In this document: in pieces, positions 8,108 through 8,319 of the stretch | How positions within the stretch are numbered: position 1 is the first letter of the stretch | How the letters are laid out: every line of letters starts with the position of its first letter | Source: Actinomycetota bacterium | GTDB lineage: Bacteria > Actinomycetota > Actinomycetes > S36-B12 | DNA: 8,319 nt | Direction: 5' to 3' | Assembly: GCA_009726075.1 (NCBI GenBank) | Contig: WLND01000046.1 | Coordinates: 1-8,319 of the forward strand | Notes under the pieces: generated by a model | Told to the model about the DNA's origin: nothing | The model's database searches: none | Seen by the model: the letters and a program-made list of their open reading frames with translations, nothing else | Position numbers and translations under genes: made by a program

Positions 8108-8319
8108 ATGCGCGCACCCAGCCCGAGTGCAGACCCAGGCTCAAGCCCGCCGGTCCTCAGCGACGGCTCGGTGCTCCTGCGGATGCCGTCAGCCGGCGAT
8201 GCCGCCGACATCACCGAGGCGTGCCAGGACCCTGAGATCATCCGATTCACGACAATTCCGACGCCGTACCACCTCTCAGACGCGCGGGCCTGGCTGGCCC
8301 AGCACGAGCCAGGGAGCGA
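8108..8319 (+). CDS. GNAT-family N-acetyltransferase (RimJ/RimL-like), N-terminal fragment
   Basis: About 70 residues are visible before the window ends. After a Pro/Ser-rich lead (about 1-17) comes LSDGSVLLRMPSAGDAADI, the first strand and helix of a RimJ/RimL-type GNAT domain, then ACQDPEIIRFTTIPTPYHLS and DARAWLAQHEPGS. The DPEI-R-TT-P-PY-DA-W/FL pattern is typical of actinobacterial members. These enzymes transfer acetyl from acetyl-CoA to an amine; the substrate cannot be told here, and the acetyl-CoA-binding loop lies beyond the edge. The start is uncertain: neither the ATG at 8108 nor the in-frame ATG at 8072 has a well-spaced ribosome site, and 8108 keeps the shorter non-conserved lead. 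It is transcribed away from secA. Confidence 0.75.
   Translation, partial: MRAPSPSADPGSSPPVLSDGSVLLRMPSAGDAADITEACQDPEIIRFTTIPTPYHLSDARAWLAQHEPGS

Overview
The window comes from a G+C-rich chromosome, and its SecA is of the actinobacterial SecA1 type, with an Ala/Pro-rich, Arg-rich tail and no zinc-binding C-terminus. Together with a WS/DGAT acyltransferase, a DUF6459-type protein and a SAF/CpaE-like pair, this points to Actinomycetota. A Micrococcales-like lineage is my guess, not a demonstrated fact.

Layout from left to right. A WS/DGAT-family acyltransferase lies on the minus strand and runs off the left edge (1-1068). Upstream of it on the same strand is a two-gene unit: a membrane-anchored SAF/RcpC-like protein (2477-3163) and a CpaE/TadZ-like P-loop ATPase (1152-2480), joined by an ATGA start/stop overlap. 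A 150 bp divergent spacer with a perfect DnaA-box match separates them from a small excisionase-type helix-turn-helix protein on the plus strand (3314-3544). Its 3' end overlaps the 3' end of a convergent 200-residue conserved hypothetical protein (3471-4073, minus) that looks like two Sm-like repeats. A second divergent spacer (4074-4328) holds two more DnaA-box-like sites, a TTGACA promoter and a 12 bp palindrome, and leads into a DUF6459-type gene (4329-4919, plus). This gene converges on secA (5120-7945, minus) across a 200 bp spacer filled by a large nested inverted repeat. Beyond secA, on the plus strand, a GNAT acetyltransferase begins and runs off the right edge.

SecA is the only well-understood protein here, the motor of general secretion. 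The rest is mostly a conserved but uncharacterised actinobacterial neighbourhood. From memory, Mycobacterium tuberculosis has a comparable order: secA1, the plus-strand Rv3235, then the WS/DGAT gene tgs3. The window contains no Tad pilus ATPase, platform or pilin genes, so the SAF/CpaE pair may do something other than build pili.

I found no tRNA, rRNA, CRISPR array, transposase or prophage genes. No gene-free stretch exceeds 300 bp; the longest is 4074-4328. The most interesting signals are the DnaA-box-like sites in the two divergent spacers, the nested hairpin between the DUF6459 gene and secA, and three departures from expectation in proteins: HQ in place of HH in the acyltransferase active site, a lysine-free P-loop in the CpaE-like protein, and the Sm-like duplication.
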